From assembly GCF_001274635.1 (NCBI RefSeq), contig NZ_LBGV01000001.1, forward strand, positions 1,612,001 through 1,676,000: a stretch of DNA of 64,000 nucleotides, given 5' to 3'. The notes below the pieces were generated by a model that saw only the letters and a program-made list of their open reading frames with translations, ran no database searches and had not been told where the DNA came from. Shown one piece after another: positions 18,392 to 26,714 of this stretch (position 1 is the first letter of the stretch; each line of letters opens with the position of its first letter). The position numbers and the translations under genes were made by a program. The DNA comes from Persicobacter sp. CCB-QB2. GTDB taxonomy: Bacteria > Bacteroidota > Bacteroidia > Cytophagales > Cyclobacteriaceae.

Positions 18392-19000
18392 TTAAAAAGT
18401 ACTTTTAATGCCATCCATAAATTTCATTTTGCTCTTGAGTGTACCGATCCATTCTCTTATCATATTCCGGTTTTCAGGAAAGTCGACCAATACTTCCTCA
18501 AGCTGAGTTAAGGTCGACAAGGCTTTTTCATAATCAGAGATACATTCATAATATTGTGCTACCGTCATATAATAGGTAGTAACCTCCGCCCCATGGAATA
18601 TATGCCGATCGGGATACAAATCTTCCAGCTCAAGTGTTTCGCCTAATAAATCATGAATTTCATCAAAGTAGCCGGCTTCCATATCGAGTTTGGCCGCTTC
18701 TACTCTGGCAAAAAGGTAGTCGGGAAAACGTTCCATCATAACATCCACCACATTAATTGCCATACTCTTTTGCTCCAAAAGCTCATAAGCTGAAAATAAA
18801 TAGTTGTAAGCGGAGGGGTAGTTTGGATGTTTGTGAATAAACTTTCTTAGACGCTGCAAGAATCGACTGTCAGCTTTTGCATTTTCCCCTAAGTGGTATA
18901 ATTGCATACCAAAGTATTCTAATTCCATTTGAATATAGGAGGAAGGCTGAGCCCCTACCGGATAAACCGGTATATCTGTTATGTTTTCGATTTTTATCAT
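18392..19000 (-). CDS. TPR-like helical repeat protein
   Basis: A 202-residue, all-helical cytosolic protein. Repeating ~34-residue units such as PNYPSAYNYLFSAYELLEQKSM and YYMTVAQYYECISDYEKAL resemble tetratricopeptide repeats, suggesting a protein-binding scaffold. I place the start at the ATG at 19000. An open frame extends upstream through the GC-rich element, but that stretch (Cys- and Arg-rich, unlike the rest) is not convincing protein. No specific partner is evident. Confidence 0.7.
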   Translation of the reverse strand: MIKIENITDIPVYPVGAQPSSYIQMELEYFGMQLYHLGENAKADSRFLQRLRKFIHKHPNYPSAYNYLFSAYELLEQKSMAINVVDVMMERFPDYLFARVEAAKLDMEAGYFDEIHDLLGETLELEDLYPDRHIFHGAEVTTYYMTVAQYYECISDYEKALSTLTQLEEVLVDFPENRNMIREWIGTLKSKMKFMDGIKSTF

Positions 19001-19075
19001 AGCTCTGAAAAACAATAAAATAACACAAAAAAACGAGCAAGTGAAGACCTTTGGTAAAATAAAAATCTCCCATGG

Positions 19076-19202
19076 ATGCCGGGCCAGGGATAGAGGCAGC
19101 GGCGCAGCCGGTTGTTGGAGCTCCTTTTTGCAGCCTGAGGGCGTAGCGGCTCGCAAAAAGAGCGACTGCCGAAAGCCCGACCGCGCTTGGGCGGTGGCCT
19201 CC
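19076..19202 (+). other. GC-rich structured element upstream of the TPR gene
   Basis: A 127-bp GC-rich block with strong secondary-structure potential. The stem GCTCcTTTTTGCaGCC pairs with GGCtcGCAAAAAGAGC (19118-19162), GGCAG pairs with CTGCC outside it, and a small ACCGC...GCGGT hairpin follows. The open frames across it on both strands look spurious. It resembles the element at 9092-9192 in opening with GGGAT and a GC-rich closing arm. It may be a small RNA or a dispersed structured repeat; I cannot name it. Confidence 0.4.
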
Positions 19203-19247
19203 ATACCAAAAACTACTCGGCAATTAGTAAGGCAATGGACTCGCAGC

Positions 19248-19300
19248 TATAAAGGGTAAAACCAAAAGGGCAAATTTCTAAAAACAGCCAAAAGGGCAAA
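19248..19300 (+). promoter_or_regulatory. Left phage end with three transposase-box repeats
   Basis: The 10-bp box AAAGGGYAAA occurs three times in direct orientation: 19251-19260 (AAAGGGTAAA), 19265-19274 and 19291-19300 (both AAAGGGCAAA). Inverted versions occur at the right end (52821-52830 and 53614-53623). The terminal box lies 3 bp from the end on each side. By analogy with Mu L and R sites, these are probable MuA-binding sites. Confidence 0.65.
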
Positions 19301-19337
19301 AAACCGCCATGCACATATCTGCAAGGCGGTTTTTTTG
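19301..19337. terminator. Hairpin terminator inside the left phage end
   Basis: AAACCGCC and GGCGGTTT pair and are followed by T7, giving an intrinsic terminator shape. It may insulate host and phage transcription. From 19338 to 19815 I see no gene; the only notable feature is a tandem repeat at 19579-19614. Confidence 0.65.
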
Positions 19338-19578
19338 TATCCTGGAGCTTAACCATCTAAAAAACCAAATTTCCATTATCTACCATTTTACTACCATTTC
19401 ATGACCGCATTTAAGGAGTAGGTATTAGGTTATTACCATATTTGCCAAAACAACCCTGAAACGGCCTTAGAAAGTGACTCTGAGCCATTTTAAAGGCTAT
19501 TTAAAGGGTAATTGAAGCAAGGTTAAACAGGGTTTTGAAACTGTTTGAAAATTCTGTTAAAGGTGGTAAAAATGGAAT

Positions 19579-19614
19579 GGGGTACCAATTGGGGTATCAA
19601 TTGGGGTATCAAAA
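19579..19614 (+). repeat. 12-bp tandem repeat, three units
   Basis: GGGGTACCAATT, GGGGTATCAATT and GGGGTATCAAAA follow one another without gaps in the non-coding DNA between the left phage end and the repressor gene. The phasing is compatible with repeated protein-binding sites. Confidence 0.6.
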
Positions 19615-19815
19615 GCGACGAAAAAAAACCAGTTTTTTGGAGTTTTTCACCCTATTTTTATTCAAAAACACCTAATTTTTCAGGGTTGCTCTATCAAATT
19701 TCCTTGTCAAAATAAAATAAAGACTCAAAAACAACTGATATTCAGTTGATTGCCGGATTTAAATAAGGTGGTATCCCGAAAATTATTTAAAGCTATGTAT
19801 TTGCTGATTTGGAAT

Positions 19816-20616
19816 TTAGTTTCCTCCCTTCTTTAATAAATTTATCAAGTCTTTTTGAGTGCTCGAAAGTTCCAAATAAGCCTCTGCTTTCTTTTCAGCT
19901 GCTTCTAATGCGATTTTTGAATTTATTGCTTCTGATTTTTTGATTAAGGCTTCTGTATACCAAAATCTTCCTTTATGAGGTTTAGTCAAAATATATTCCA
20001 CTTCGTGAATTGAATGGATAATAGAACAATCAAGCTTAATCGGAGGATATGATGGATTCTCACTAATCATAAGCATCAAGTCAAATTTATCCTCCACCCT
20101 TTTTACATACAAACTTCGATCTTTTGTTACGATAACATAAACTCTAGAATCTAAAATGTCAGCTCGACTATTTACTACTCTTGCTATTAATAAGTCTCCG
20201 TCATCAATTGTAGGATTCATGCTATCTCCATGAGCCACAAATACATGGCAATCTTCCTTGTTGGGGATAAAAGAAAGATCAAACCCTTGCATTTTATCTA
20301 AAGATTGAATTACAGAACCTGTCCCAGCACTGGCCTTTAAATCCGGATGAAACTTTATTGACTTATTAGGAACAAAAGTTTGAATTGATAGGCTTTCTTT
20401 CTCCTTGATCATATTACCCTCTCCTGTAAAGAGCCAATTCGCATCAATATCGCTATACGTGGATAGTAATTTTGATATATTCTCTTGGGACAGGGTACCT
20501 CTTTTTCGTCCTTTCCCTATAAGGCCGTTGGATATTCCACATTGAACAGTAACTTGATTATCATTCAACCCTTTGAAGGTAAAGTACTTATCCAGTCTAT
20601 TAAAAAAATCTGTCAT
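19816..20616 (-). CDS. Phage repressor, S24/LexA-like
   Basis: 266 residues. The N-terminal helix-turn-helix (about 1-60) is followed by an S24 peptidase-type domain. The self-cleavage dyad is visible as Ser132 in AHGDSMNP and Lys172 in SLYVKRVED, with an Ala97-Gly98 pair positioned like a LexA/CI cleavage site. It would maintain lysogeny and be inactivated by the SOS response. The C-terminal ~65 residues beyond the peptidase fold include an Ala/Glu/Lys-rich helix. It is transcribed divergently from the early lytic operon. Confidence 0.88.
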   Translation of the reverse strand: MTDFFNRLDKYFTFKGLNDNQVTVQCGISNGLIGKGRKRGTLSQENISKLLSTYSDIDANWLFTGEGNMIKEKESLSIQTFVPNKSIKFHPDLKASAGTGSVIQSLDKMQGFDLSFIPNKEDCHVFVAHGDSMNPTIDDGDLLIARVVNSRADILDSRVYVIVTKDRSLYVKRVEDKFDLMLMISENPSYPPIKLDCSIIHSIHEVEYILTKPHKGRFWYTEALIKKSEAINSKIALEAAEKKAEAYLELSSTQKDLINLLKKGGN

Positions 20617-20700
20617 TTTTGATATAAAAGCCTTGGTGGTGTATCAATAATTCTATATAATTGTAGTGTTCTTATAATTCAGTTACAAAATAGTAATAAA
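20617..20700. promoter_or_regulatory. Divergent repressor/early control region
   Basis: AT-rich 84-bp gap between the divergently transcribed repressor and early operon. It has a direct repeat TATAATT at 20656-20662 and 20673-20679 (17-bp period), which may be repressor half-sites or overlapping promoter elements. Assignment rests on position. Confidence 0.4.
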
Positions 20701-20886
20701 ATGAAATACAAAACAATTGGAGTGCACCCTTCAACGATGGATTTGATTGAGGAGGCCCTTAAAAAAACGAACTCAAACAATTCCCGCCCCAATATTAGGA
20801 AAATGGATTTAATACACCAGTGGGCGGAAAGAGCAGTGAATGAATTAAGCCAATCCAGCAAAGGGAGTCCAAAAATGGAAAAATAG
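20701..20886 (+). CDS. Small early protein, possible DNA-binding (Ner-like position)
   Basis: 61 residues, basic at the N-terminus, with a helical core (STMDLIEEALKKTNSN and MDLIHQWAERAVNELSQ). It has the size of a ribbon-helix-helix or small HTH protein but no decisive motif. It occupies the position of Mu ner, first gene of the early operon, and ends 2 bp before the transposase start, so a regulatory role is inferred. Confidence 0.6.
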   Translation: MKYKTIGVHPSTMDLIEEALKKTNSNNSRPNIRKMDLIHQWAERAVNELSQSSKGSPKMEK

Positions 20887-20888
20887 AA

Positions 20889-22946
20889 ATGCCACATGAA
20901 TGGAATGAATTATTAGTTGTTACCATCGATGAGTTGATTCCAGAATATTGGAGTTCCTATCCAGTTTTGAAAAATGAGCTTCACCGCTACAAGGACAAAA
21001 AATACGGCATAAAGCGAGCTCGTAGAGGATGTAGAGGGCATCAGGCATTGATCCTATTTGATTCCTTACCGGAAGATGTCCGGAAAGCCATCGGAGACCC
21101 AAGAAAACGGTTTGACCATCCCTTAGAACGATATTATGAAGAAACAGAAGCAAATTATCGATTCTATGAGAAATTCAAAAGACCGGGTTTTGGGAATTTA
21201 GGGCAGGAAGAAAAGGAACGTTACCGGGTAAATGCGGCGATGTGTGAGGCGTTAATCCAGCTGAATAACTGGAGGCGAAAGGAATACAAAACGCTTAAAA
21301 AGTCTACCAGGGGTTTAAATCAAATTTTATTATCAGATGCTATGAGTTTTCAGGAAGTATTGAGAGAAAAACACCATACCATGCATACTTTACCGTCCAC
21401 CTGGCGCGGATTAAATGAAAAAATGCGTGCGTATGAAAAAGATGGCCCGGTGGCATTGATTAAAGATGCTAAAGGCACCTCTCTTTCGAATGCTAGAAAG
21501 GTGGATGATATATCCTCGGTCATTCTTGAAGCGTTGTTTGCAGGGGTGGAACATAAGCCGGATGCTACCGAAGTAAGAAGGCAGTTTGACTCTTTCCTTG
21601 CGGGATATTTAGAAGTGATTGACCCAGAAACAGGAGCTCTTTTTGAACCAAAAGGACTTAAAGCACTTTCGGACTCTACGGTTAGGAGTTTTTTACGATC
21701 CTGGAATAGTTCCATCGGAACTTCCGCCAAAAGAACTGGTGACCGTCAAAAGCTAATCCAACGCTTTGATCCTTATCATTCCCTGGAGCGCCCCGCTTTT
21801 GCTGGTTCTTTGATCTCCATTGATGACCGCCAACCTCCATTTTATTATGCGAAGGGAAAGCGTGCATGGTTTTACCTGGGTATTGACTTAGCCTCTGAAG
21901 CATTCACCACATGGGTTTCCGGCAAAAGTAAGGAAGGATTGATTTTGGAGTTTTACAGGCAAATGGTTCGTAATTACGCGCAGTGGGGCATGCAAATACC
22001 GCATGGTTTAGAGTGTGAAAGCTCATTGAATAGCAGTTATCGTAAAAGCTTTTTAGCCAATGGCGCCATGTTTGGCGATGTCCGGATTGAAGCCAACAAA
22101 GCTAGAGCCAAGCGGATAGAAGCTTATTTTCGACCATTACGTTACGGATTGGAAAAGAAACGGCATGGTTGGGTCGCGCGGCCTACCGCAGTTGCAGAAG
22201 CTAACCAAACCCAATACGGACAGGGTAAGGAAGTGATACTTCCCTATGAAGAGATTGTTGAAGGTTGTCTTCGTGACCTTATCACTTGGAATAATACTTT
22301 GCATTCTGATCAGGAGATGTATCCGGGAAAAACACGTTGGGAAGTATTCGTAGAAAATCAGCACCCTGATTTGGCGCCAACCTCCTATGGTTCTTTCCTA
22401 CCTCATTTGGGCTATTGTACTAAAACTTCCTGTCATGCGGGTATCGTCAAATTGCAGTACGGTGAATGGCTTTTGGGTGACGCAGGTAAAATTGCCACTG
22501 GAGACAATCTCATTGAGCTTATGCAGAGAGTGGAAGGTAAAGAGCTGAATGTTTATTGGCTCAATGGTAACGATGGTAAGGTATTAAAGGCCATAGTTTA
22601 TACAGATCGCTATCTCTGCGAGCTATTTCCTAAGCCTGTATATCAGCGTGCAGTGATTGAACAAACCGATAAGGATAAGGAAAAGCAAAGCTTGATGTCG
22701 GCTTATGCCATGACTATTGCAGGCTATCAAAAGCGACGAAAGCATGAAATACAGGATGTTGTGGTAATAGATAACACCCCTAAGCATCAGCCACGGATTG
22801 AATTTACAATTGATGGCGTTAGTAAATATCAGGCCTCTGAGGAAGATGCACAGGTATTACCTGGCTTAAAAGATGAAATGACCGAATTCGAAAATAAAGA
22901 AAACGGTGGCAGTAGCTACCTAAGGTCTTTAAAGGATGATTTTTAA
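20889..22946 (+). CDS. MuA-type transposase
   Basis: 685 residues. The N-terminal Mu-type DNA-binding region contains GCRGHQALILFDSLPEDVRKAI. The central RNase H-like catalytic domain follows, with SIDDRQPPFYY (about residue 310), LECESSLNSSY (about 373, where Mu has an Asp) and ARAKRIEAYFRPLRYGLEKK (about 407, catalytic Glu). A MuA-type C-terminal part completes it. It inserts the phage genome and drives replicative transposition with MuB. The absence of an integrase confirms the transposable-phage lifestyle. Length matches Mu A (663). Confidence 0.93.
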   Translation: MPHEWNELLVVTIDELIPEYWSSYPVLKNELHRYKDKKYGIKRARRGCRGHQALILFDSLPEDVRKAIGDPRKRFDHPLERYYEETEANYRFYEKFKRPGFGNLGQEEKERYRVNAAMCEALIQLNNWRRKEYKTLKKSTRGLNQILLSDAMSFQEVLREKHHTMHTLPSTWRGLNEKMRAYEKDGPVALIKDAKGTSLSNARKVDDISSVILEALFAGVEHKPDATEVRRQFDSFLAGYLEVIDPETGALFEPKGLKALSDSTVRSFLRSWNSSIGTSAKRTGDRQKLIQRFDPYHSLERPAFAGSLISIDDRQPPFYYAKGKRAWFYLGIDLASEAFTTWVSGKSKEGLILEFYRQMVRNYAQWGMQIPHGLECESSLNSSYRKSFLANGAMFGDVRIEANKARAKRIEAYFRPLRYGLEKKRHGWVARPTAVAEANQTQYGQGKEVILPYEEIVEGCLRDLITWNNTLHSDQEMYPGKTRWEVFVENQHPDLAPTSYGSFLPHLGYCTKTSCHAGIVKLQYGEWLLGDAGKIATGDNLIELMQRVEGKELNVYWLNGNDGKVLKAIVYTDRYLCELFPKPVYQRAVIEQTDKDKEKQSLMSAYAMTIAGYQKRRKHEIQDVVVIDNTPKHQPRIEFTIDGVSKYQASEEDAQVLPGLKDEMTEFENKENGGSSYLRSLKDDF

Positions 22947-22958
22947 ATTTTTCACAAG

Positions 22959-23909
22959 ATGAATAACATTCAAATTACAGATGATTATCGCAGAAAAGTG
23001 CTTCATGCGATACTGGAGAACCGTCAACGGTTTGATGGTTCTGATACCGATTTTGCCCGGAAAATAGGCGTGAACAATGCCGTATTCTCCACTCTCAAAA
23101 AAGGAGAAATTGAAGGCAAGTTAAAGGCAGAGAAATGGCTGGCCATTGGGAAAGCTCTCGGGGTGCATTTAGGAGGACGGGAATGGAAGGTAGTAAAGAC
23201 GGAGGTATTTAATAAGATTGAGGAAGATGTTAATTACTGCCAAACCCATAGCCGATCAATGGTATTTGTAGATGACTGCGCTATCGGCAAAACCTTTGCA
23301 GCCAAATACCTATCAAGAAGTCGCCGAAATTGCTTTTATATGGATGGCTCTCAATGCAAACGAAAGGTTTCTTTTATCCGGGCCATGGCTCAAACTTTAG
23401 GGCTGGAAAGCAACGGAAAAGTAGCAGAAGTCAAGGCCAGTATTAAGTACTATTTGAATGCCTATTTGGGGGGTATGGCAGATAAACCTATCATCATCAT
23501 TGATGAGGCCGGAGACTTAGATTATACCGCATTTTTAGAGCTTAAAGAAATGTGGAATGCCACTGAGCATCGTTGCGGGTGGTATATGATTGGTGCCGAT
23601 GGCCTGCGTCGTAAAATTGAAAATGGCATTGAGTATGAAAAGGTAGGTTATCGGGAAATATTCTCACGATTTGGGAATAATTACCGTAGTGTGGTGCCAG
23701 TAGGTAAAGAAAACCAGCAGGCCTTTTACAAAAAGTTAATCGCGGATGTTGTTACCGCGAATTGCAATGACAAAAAAGTGGTGAAGAACATTGTTAGAAG
23801 ATGTTTGAGTCATAATGACAACCGTGGTGGTCTGAGACGAGCAGAAGACCTTTTGATATTGTTGGATCAAAAGGATGTGGAAGGCCATGAAAATCAAAGC
23901 GCTATTTGA
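22959..23909 (+). CDS. MuB-type transposition target ATPase
   Basis: 316 residues. An N-terminal helix-turn-helix (about 20-60, DTDFARKIGVNNAVFSTLKKGEIEG) is followed by a AAA+ core with a P-loop-like VDDCAIGKTFAAK, Walker B IIIIDEAGDLDY and a MuB-like C-terminal domain. The P-loop lacks the usual first Gly (Asp instead) but keeps GKT. MuB coats target DNA and delivers it to the transposase. It follows the transposase by 12 bp. Confidence 0.88.
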   Translation: MNNIQITDDYRRKVLHAILENRQRFDGSDTDFARKIGVNNAVFSTLKKGEIEGKLKAEKWLAIGKALGVHLGGREWKVVKTEVFNKIEEDVNYCQTHSRSMVFVDDCAIGKTFAAKYLSRSRRNCFYMDGSQCKRKVSFIRAMAQTLGLESNGKVAEVKASIKYYLNAYLGGMADKPIIIIDEAGDLDYTAFLELKEMWNATEHRCGWYMIGADGLRRKIENGIEYEKVGYREIFSRFGNNYRSVVPVGKENQQAFYKKLIADVVTANCNDKKVVKNIVRRCLSHNDNRGGLRRAEDLLILLDQKDVEGHENQSAI

Positions 23910-24564
23910 TGAAGCGGAAAAACTAAAACGCTTTCAGTTTAAAAACTCAAATTGGGCGGACGTGCTGGGTGAGCCAGGCCGTGATGGGCTTTGGCTAATA
24001 CAGGGCCCGGAAAAGCACGGCAAGACTACTTTTTGTTTGGAGTTAGCCAAATTTTTAAGTGGCTATGTTCAGCAAGTGTTATTTGTGAATTACGAAACGG
24101 GCGTAATTGAAACCTCTTTTGTAGATAGTTTATTGCGGGTTGGTATTCAACCTCTGGCAAAGGTTGGTAAAAATATTTTTTGGGAAGAATTTTTAAGTTG
24201 GGAAAACTTGCTTGCTGCCATATCCAATCCGGCAGAATCAAAGAGTAAACGACCTGCTCCAGCGAATATTGTTTTCATTGATAATATCACCTATGCCCGG
24301 CATATCCTAAAAGATGGTTGGATTGAAGACCTCCCTAAGCGGCATAAGAACACATTGTTTATTTATGTGGCGCATGAAGAAGGAGGTGAAGTAGTGGGGG
24401 CTGAAGCAAAGGCAGCCAGGCGGTTGGCTAAAATCATTTTTCGCGTAGATGCGCATACTGTCCATGCCGGAGGGCGATGCCCTGGAGGATTAATATCTTT
24501 CACCGACCGGGCAAAAGATTTACATGGGCATAACAATACTAAAGGAACGGCAGTACACGTCTGA
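23887..24564 (+). CDS. Phage early P-loop ATPase (RecA-like)
   Basis: 225 residues from the ATG at 23887, overlapping the MuB gene by 23 bp. Walker A is GPEKHGKTT and Walker B is IVFIDNITYA; YVAHEEGGEVVGAEA resembles a RecA/DnaB-type sensor region. It is a RecA-like ATPase of the AAA_25/KaiC type. Function in the phage is unknown; replication or modulation of transposition are candidates from its position. Confidence 0.7.
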   Translation: MKIKALFDEAEKLKRFQFKNSNWADVLGEPGRDGLWLIQGPEKHGKTTFCLELAKFLSGYVQQVLFVNYETGVIETSFVDSLLRVGIQPLAKVGKNIFWEEFLSWENLLAAISNPAESKSKRPAPANIVFIDNITYARHILKDGWIEDLPKRHKNTLFIYVAHEEGGEVVGAEAKAARRLAKIIFRVDAHTVHAGGRCPGGLISFTDRAKDLHGHNNTKGTAVHV

Positions 24565-24639
24565 TTCCTGGAGTGAACTGATCTCATTCACTTTGTTAAT
24601 TGAGGTCTTATTATTAGTATATCCAAAACGTTTTCAAAA

Positions 24640-24999
24640 ATGGCAAACGTTAAGACTGATTTGCACCAGGCGATCAACGATGAGGTGCAAAAAAACAGTG
24701 GGATGAACGACTACGATTACTTTTTCTTAATCGTGGATAGTGGTGTGGCTTTCGTTGATTTTTTCCTGACTGGTTGTAATGCCGATGTAAATCATTGGAC
24801 ACAATCTCAGATTATTGCTCAGAAGGACTTCTGGCAAATGTTTATAGAAGAATGGGATCTGATGATTCAATCCTTCTATACCTCTCAATCAGGGTCTGTT
24901 TACCCTTACATTCAGCAATGGATGCAGTGTAATTGTGACCTGATTGTCCGTTTAGATTGTCTACTTATTAAATGGGAGGAGGGTCATGCAGTACAGTAA
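24640..24999 (+). CDS. Hypothetical phage early protein
   Basis: 119 residues, acidic and helical, with many aromatic residues in the middle (YDYFFLIVDS, VAFVDFFLTGC) and three Cys in the second half. No family recognised. It sits in the early operon and overlaps the next gene by 14 bp. Confidence 0.65.
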   Translation: MANVKTDLHQAINDEVQKNSGMNDYDYFFLIVDSGVAFVDFFLTGCNADVNHWTQSQIIAQKDFWQMFIEEWDLMIQSFYTSQSGSVYPYIQQWMQCNCDLIVRLDCLLIKWEEGHAVQ

Positions 25000-25339
25000 A
25001 TTTTATCTTTTACTTACCGAGCTCCAGGTGGATGAGCCGGAGGTTACCAAAGAGCAGGTGATTGCTGAGACTATTTGTCGCTATGTAAATAGCTTAACAG
25101 AGCTTTCAAAAGAGGAATATTATGCGGTAATGGAACACCTGAAAGCCTCTGTTAAAAGGTATCGTGCATCAAAGAATCAAATGCGCCGGAAGCTTTGGCA
25201 GATCTTCAAAGCAAGGGCGTCCCAAGATCCTGCGGAAGCTTCAAGAAATTGGTTTGAGAAGAATGCCAAATATCCGATGACCAATGATGCACCTCGTAAG
25301 GTCTACGCCAAATTTGTTTCTGTAGCGGAAAGAATGTAA
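24986..25339 (+). CDS. Phage early protein, possibly GemA/Mu gp16-related
   Basis: 117 residues, helical. The C-terminal half (MRRKLWQIFKARAS...ASRNWFEKN) has the size and basic character of the Mu gp16 (GemA, DUF1018) family, but the match is weak and I would not name it without a profile search. It overlaps the preceding gene, so it is translationally coupled in the early operon. Confidence 0.6.
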   Translation: MQYSKFYLLLTELQVDEPEVTKEQVIAETICRYVNSLTELSKEEYYAVMEHLKASVKRYRASKNQMRRKLWQIFKARASQDPAEASRNWFEKNAKYPMTNDAPRKVYAKFVSVAERM

Positions 25340-25359
25340 AACCGATCAACCTCATTGAT

Positions 25360-25503
25360 ATGACTTCAATTGCTTTCATCCAGCGCGAAATTCAAAAGTA
25401 TAACCTATGCGCTGCGCTTTGCAAATCAGAGGAAAACAGGATGTTTTACCTCGAAAAAGTATACCATTTCCAAAAAGTTTTAAACGATCTAAAAAGCAAA
25501 TAA
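25360..25503 (+). CDS. Small phage protein (47 aa)
   Basis: A short ORF from ATG 25360 with 47 residues, helical and basic (YLEKVYHFQKVLNDLKSK at the end). It fills the gap between two early genes with 1 bp to the next start. Tight packing and orientation support it; function is unknown. Confidence 0.55.
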   Translation: MTSIAFIQREIQKYNLCAALCKSEENRMFYLEKVYHFQKVLNDLKSK

Positions 25504-25504
25504 C

Positions 25505-26182
25505 ATGAATATTTCAGAATTAACTCCAGCACAAAAAACAGAATTGCTTAACCAGCTCAAACAAGAAGAAAAAGAAACTCAGGCCGCCATCCAGGAGGAG
25601 CGTGTAATTTATAAAGAAACCGTCAAAGAGCAGGTGGGCCGTACCATTGATGGCCTATTGGATTTGAGTGAAATTCTATCCAAATCCAAAGCGGAGGTTT
25701 TCAATGCCTTCAGTACTTTAATATCCCTGAAAAAGGAATTATTTGGCTACAAAGATGGTCAGCAAAGTCACACTTTTACTGATGATCTTGGTCGTTCCAT
25801 TGAAATTGGGTACAGAACTATTGACGGCTGGGATGATACCCAGGAAGCGGGTGTCGCAAAAGTGAATCAATTTATTGACTCCCTGGCAACCAATGAGGAG
25901 ACAGCTAAACTAGTCAAAATGATTCAAAACCTTCTTAAAAAGGATACTAAAGGGAATTTGAAAGCAAACCGGGTTCTGGAGCTAAAGCAATTAGCACAAG
26001 AACATGATAATCCCATTTTTTTAGAAGGGGTTCAAATTTTAATGGAAAGCTATAAGCCTGTTCGTTCCGCTTTCTTTGTAGAGGCACGCATAAAAGACAA
26101 ACTAGGTAAGTCAGTAAGTATTCCGTTGTCTATCACTTCTGCCCCGTTTCCTGAGGGTACTGAAGTATCTGTCAATTTTTAA
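25505..26182 (+). CDS. DUF3164-family phage protein
   Basis: 225 residues. The helical N-terminus is followed by the characteristic segment FTDDLGRSIEIGYRTIDGWDDTQEAGVAKVNQFI and a second helical half, as in DUF3164 proteins encoded in the early region of many Mu-like phages. Molecular role not established; position suggests a DNA-metabolism or regulatory function. Confidence 0.75.
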   Translation: MNISELTPAQKTELLNQLKQEEKETQAAIQEERVIYKETVKEQVGRTIDGLLDLSEILSKSKAEVFNAFSTLISLKKELFGYKDGQQSHTFTDDLGRSIEIGYRTIDGWDDTQEAGVAKVNQFIDSLATNEETAKLVKMIQNLLKKDTKGNLKANRVLELKQLAQEHDNPIFLEGVQILMESYKPVRSAFFVEARIKDKLGKSVSIPLSITSAPFPEGTEVSVNF

Positions 26183-26230
26183 TCCATTCCACAAAGGGGG
26201 TGCCTTCGGGCACTCCCAAAATTTGATGAT

Positions 26231-26410
26231 ATGAAAAACATGGAACAAGTCTCCTTTGAGATCAAAAACCTTGAAAGTGACATCAAAGCTGTGGATCGAC
26301 ATATAAGAGCTACGGCTGGGCATCTGAAGGAAATGCGCCAAAGGAAGCAACGATTTGAAGCTCGGATGAACAAATTATTAAGGAAACTCAAATCATTGAC
26401 CCAATGCTAG
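26231..26410 (+). CDS. Small coiled-coil phage protein (59 aa)
   Basis: 59 residues from ATG 26231, almost entirely one amphipathic coiled coil (QVSFEIKNLESDIKAVDRHI then a basic HLKEMRQRKQRFEAR segment). Its stop overlaps the next tiny ORF, as expected for an operon of coupled genes. Confidence 0.6.
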   Translation: MKNMEQVSFEIKNLESDIKAVDRHIRATAGHLKEMRQRKQRFEARMNKLLRKLKSLTQC

Positions 26411-26493
26411 TAAAAGGTTTAGTATTCATTTGCTTTTTTATGGTTCTGGTTTGGGCCATGGATAATACCAACACTCCAAATTTAATGCGATGA
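26404..26493 (+). CDS. Tiny predicted membrane peptide (29 aa)
   Basis: 29 residues: one hydrophobic helix (VKGLVFICFFMVLVWAM) with a short polar tail. The start overlaps the preceding stop, and its stop overlaps the next start as ATGA. Coupling at both ends is the main support. Confidence 0.45.
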   Translation: MLVKGLVFICFFMVLVWAMDNTNTPNLMR

Positions 26494-26714
26494 AAATATT
26501 TAGATTTTATAAAAACCAGTCAGGTCAAATGACTATTGGTGAAGTCCAGGTTGTTCCTGGTAACAGTAGAATTAGTTGTGCAAATCAACTATCAGAGGCA
26601 CGTAAAACTAATCAGGAACATGTGGTAAAAGTTAATCAATATTTGGCTTATGTGGTAGCTGAGTCTACTTATGCAGCCGTTCACCTTTTTGACCAAAGCG
26701 GACATGAAACCTGA
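26490..26714 (+). CDS. Hypothetical small phage protein (74 aa)
   Basis: 74 residues beginning at an ATGA overlap. Mixed alpha/beta, with no recognised motif. It overlaps the following membrane-protein gene by 11 bp. Confidence 0.6.
   Translation: MKIFRFYKNQSGQMTIGEVQVVPGNSRISCANQLSEARKTNQEHVVKVNQYLAYVVAESTYAAVHLFDQSGHET

Noticed and set aside
19001..19204. N-terminal extension of the TPR protein through the GC-rich element
   Set aside because: The extension is Cys/Arg/Pro-rich, unlike the rest of the protein, and comes from a structured non-coding block; the ATG at 19000 gives a coherent protein.
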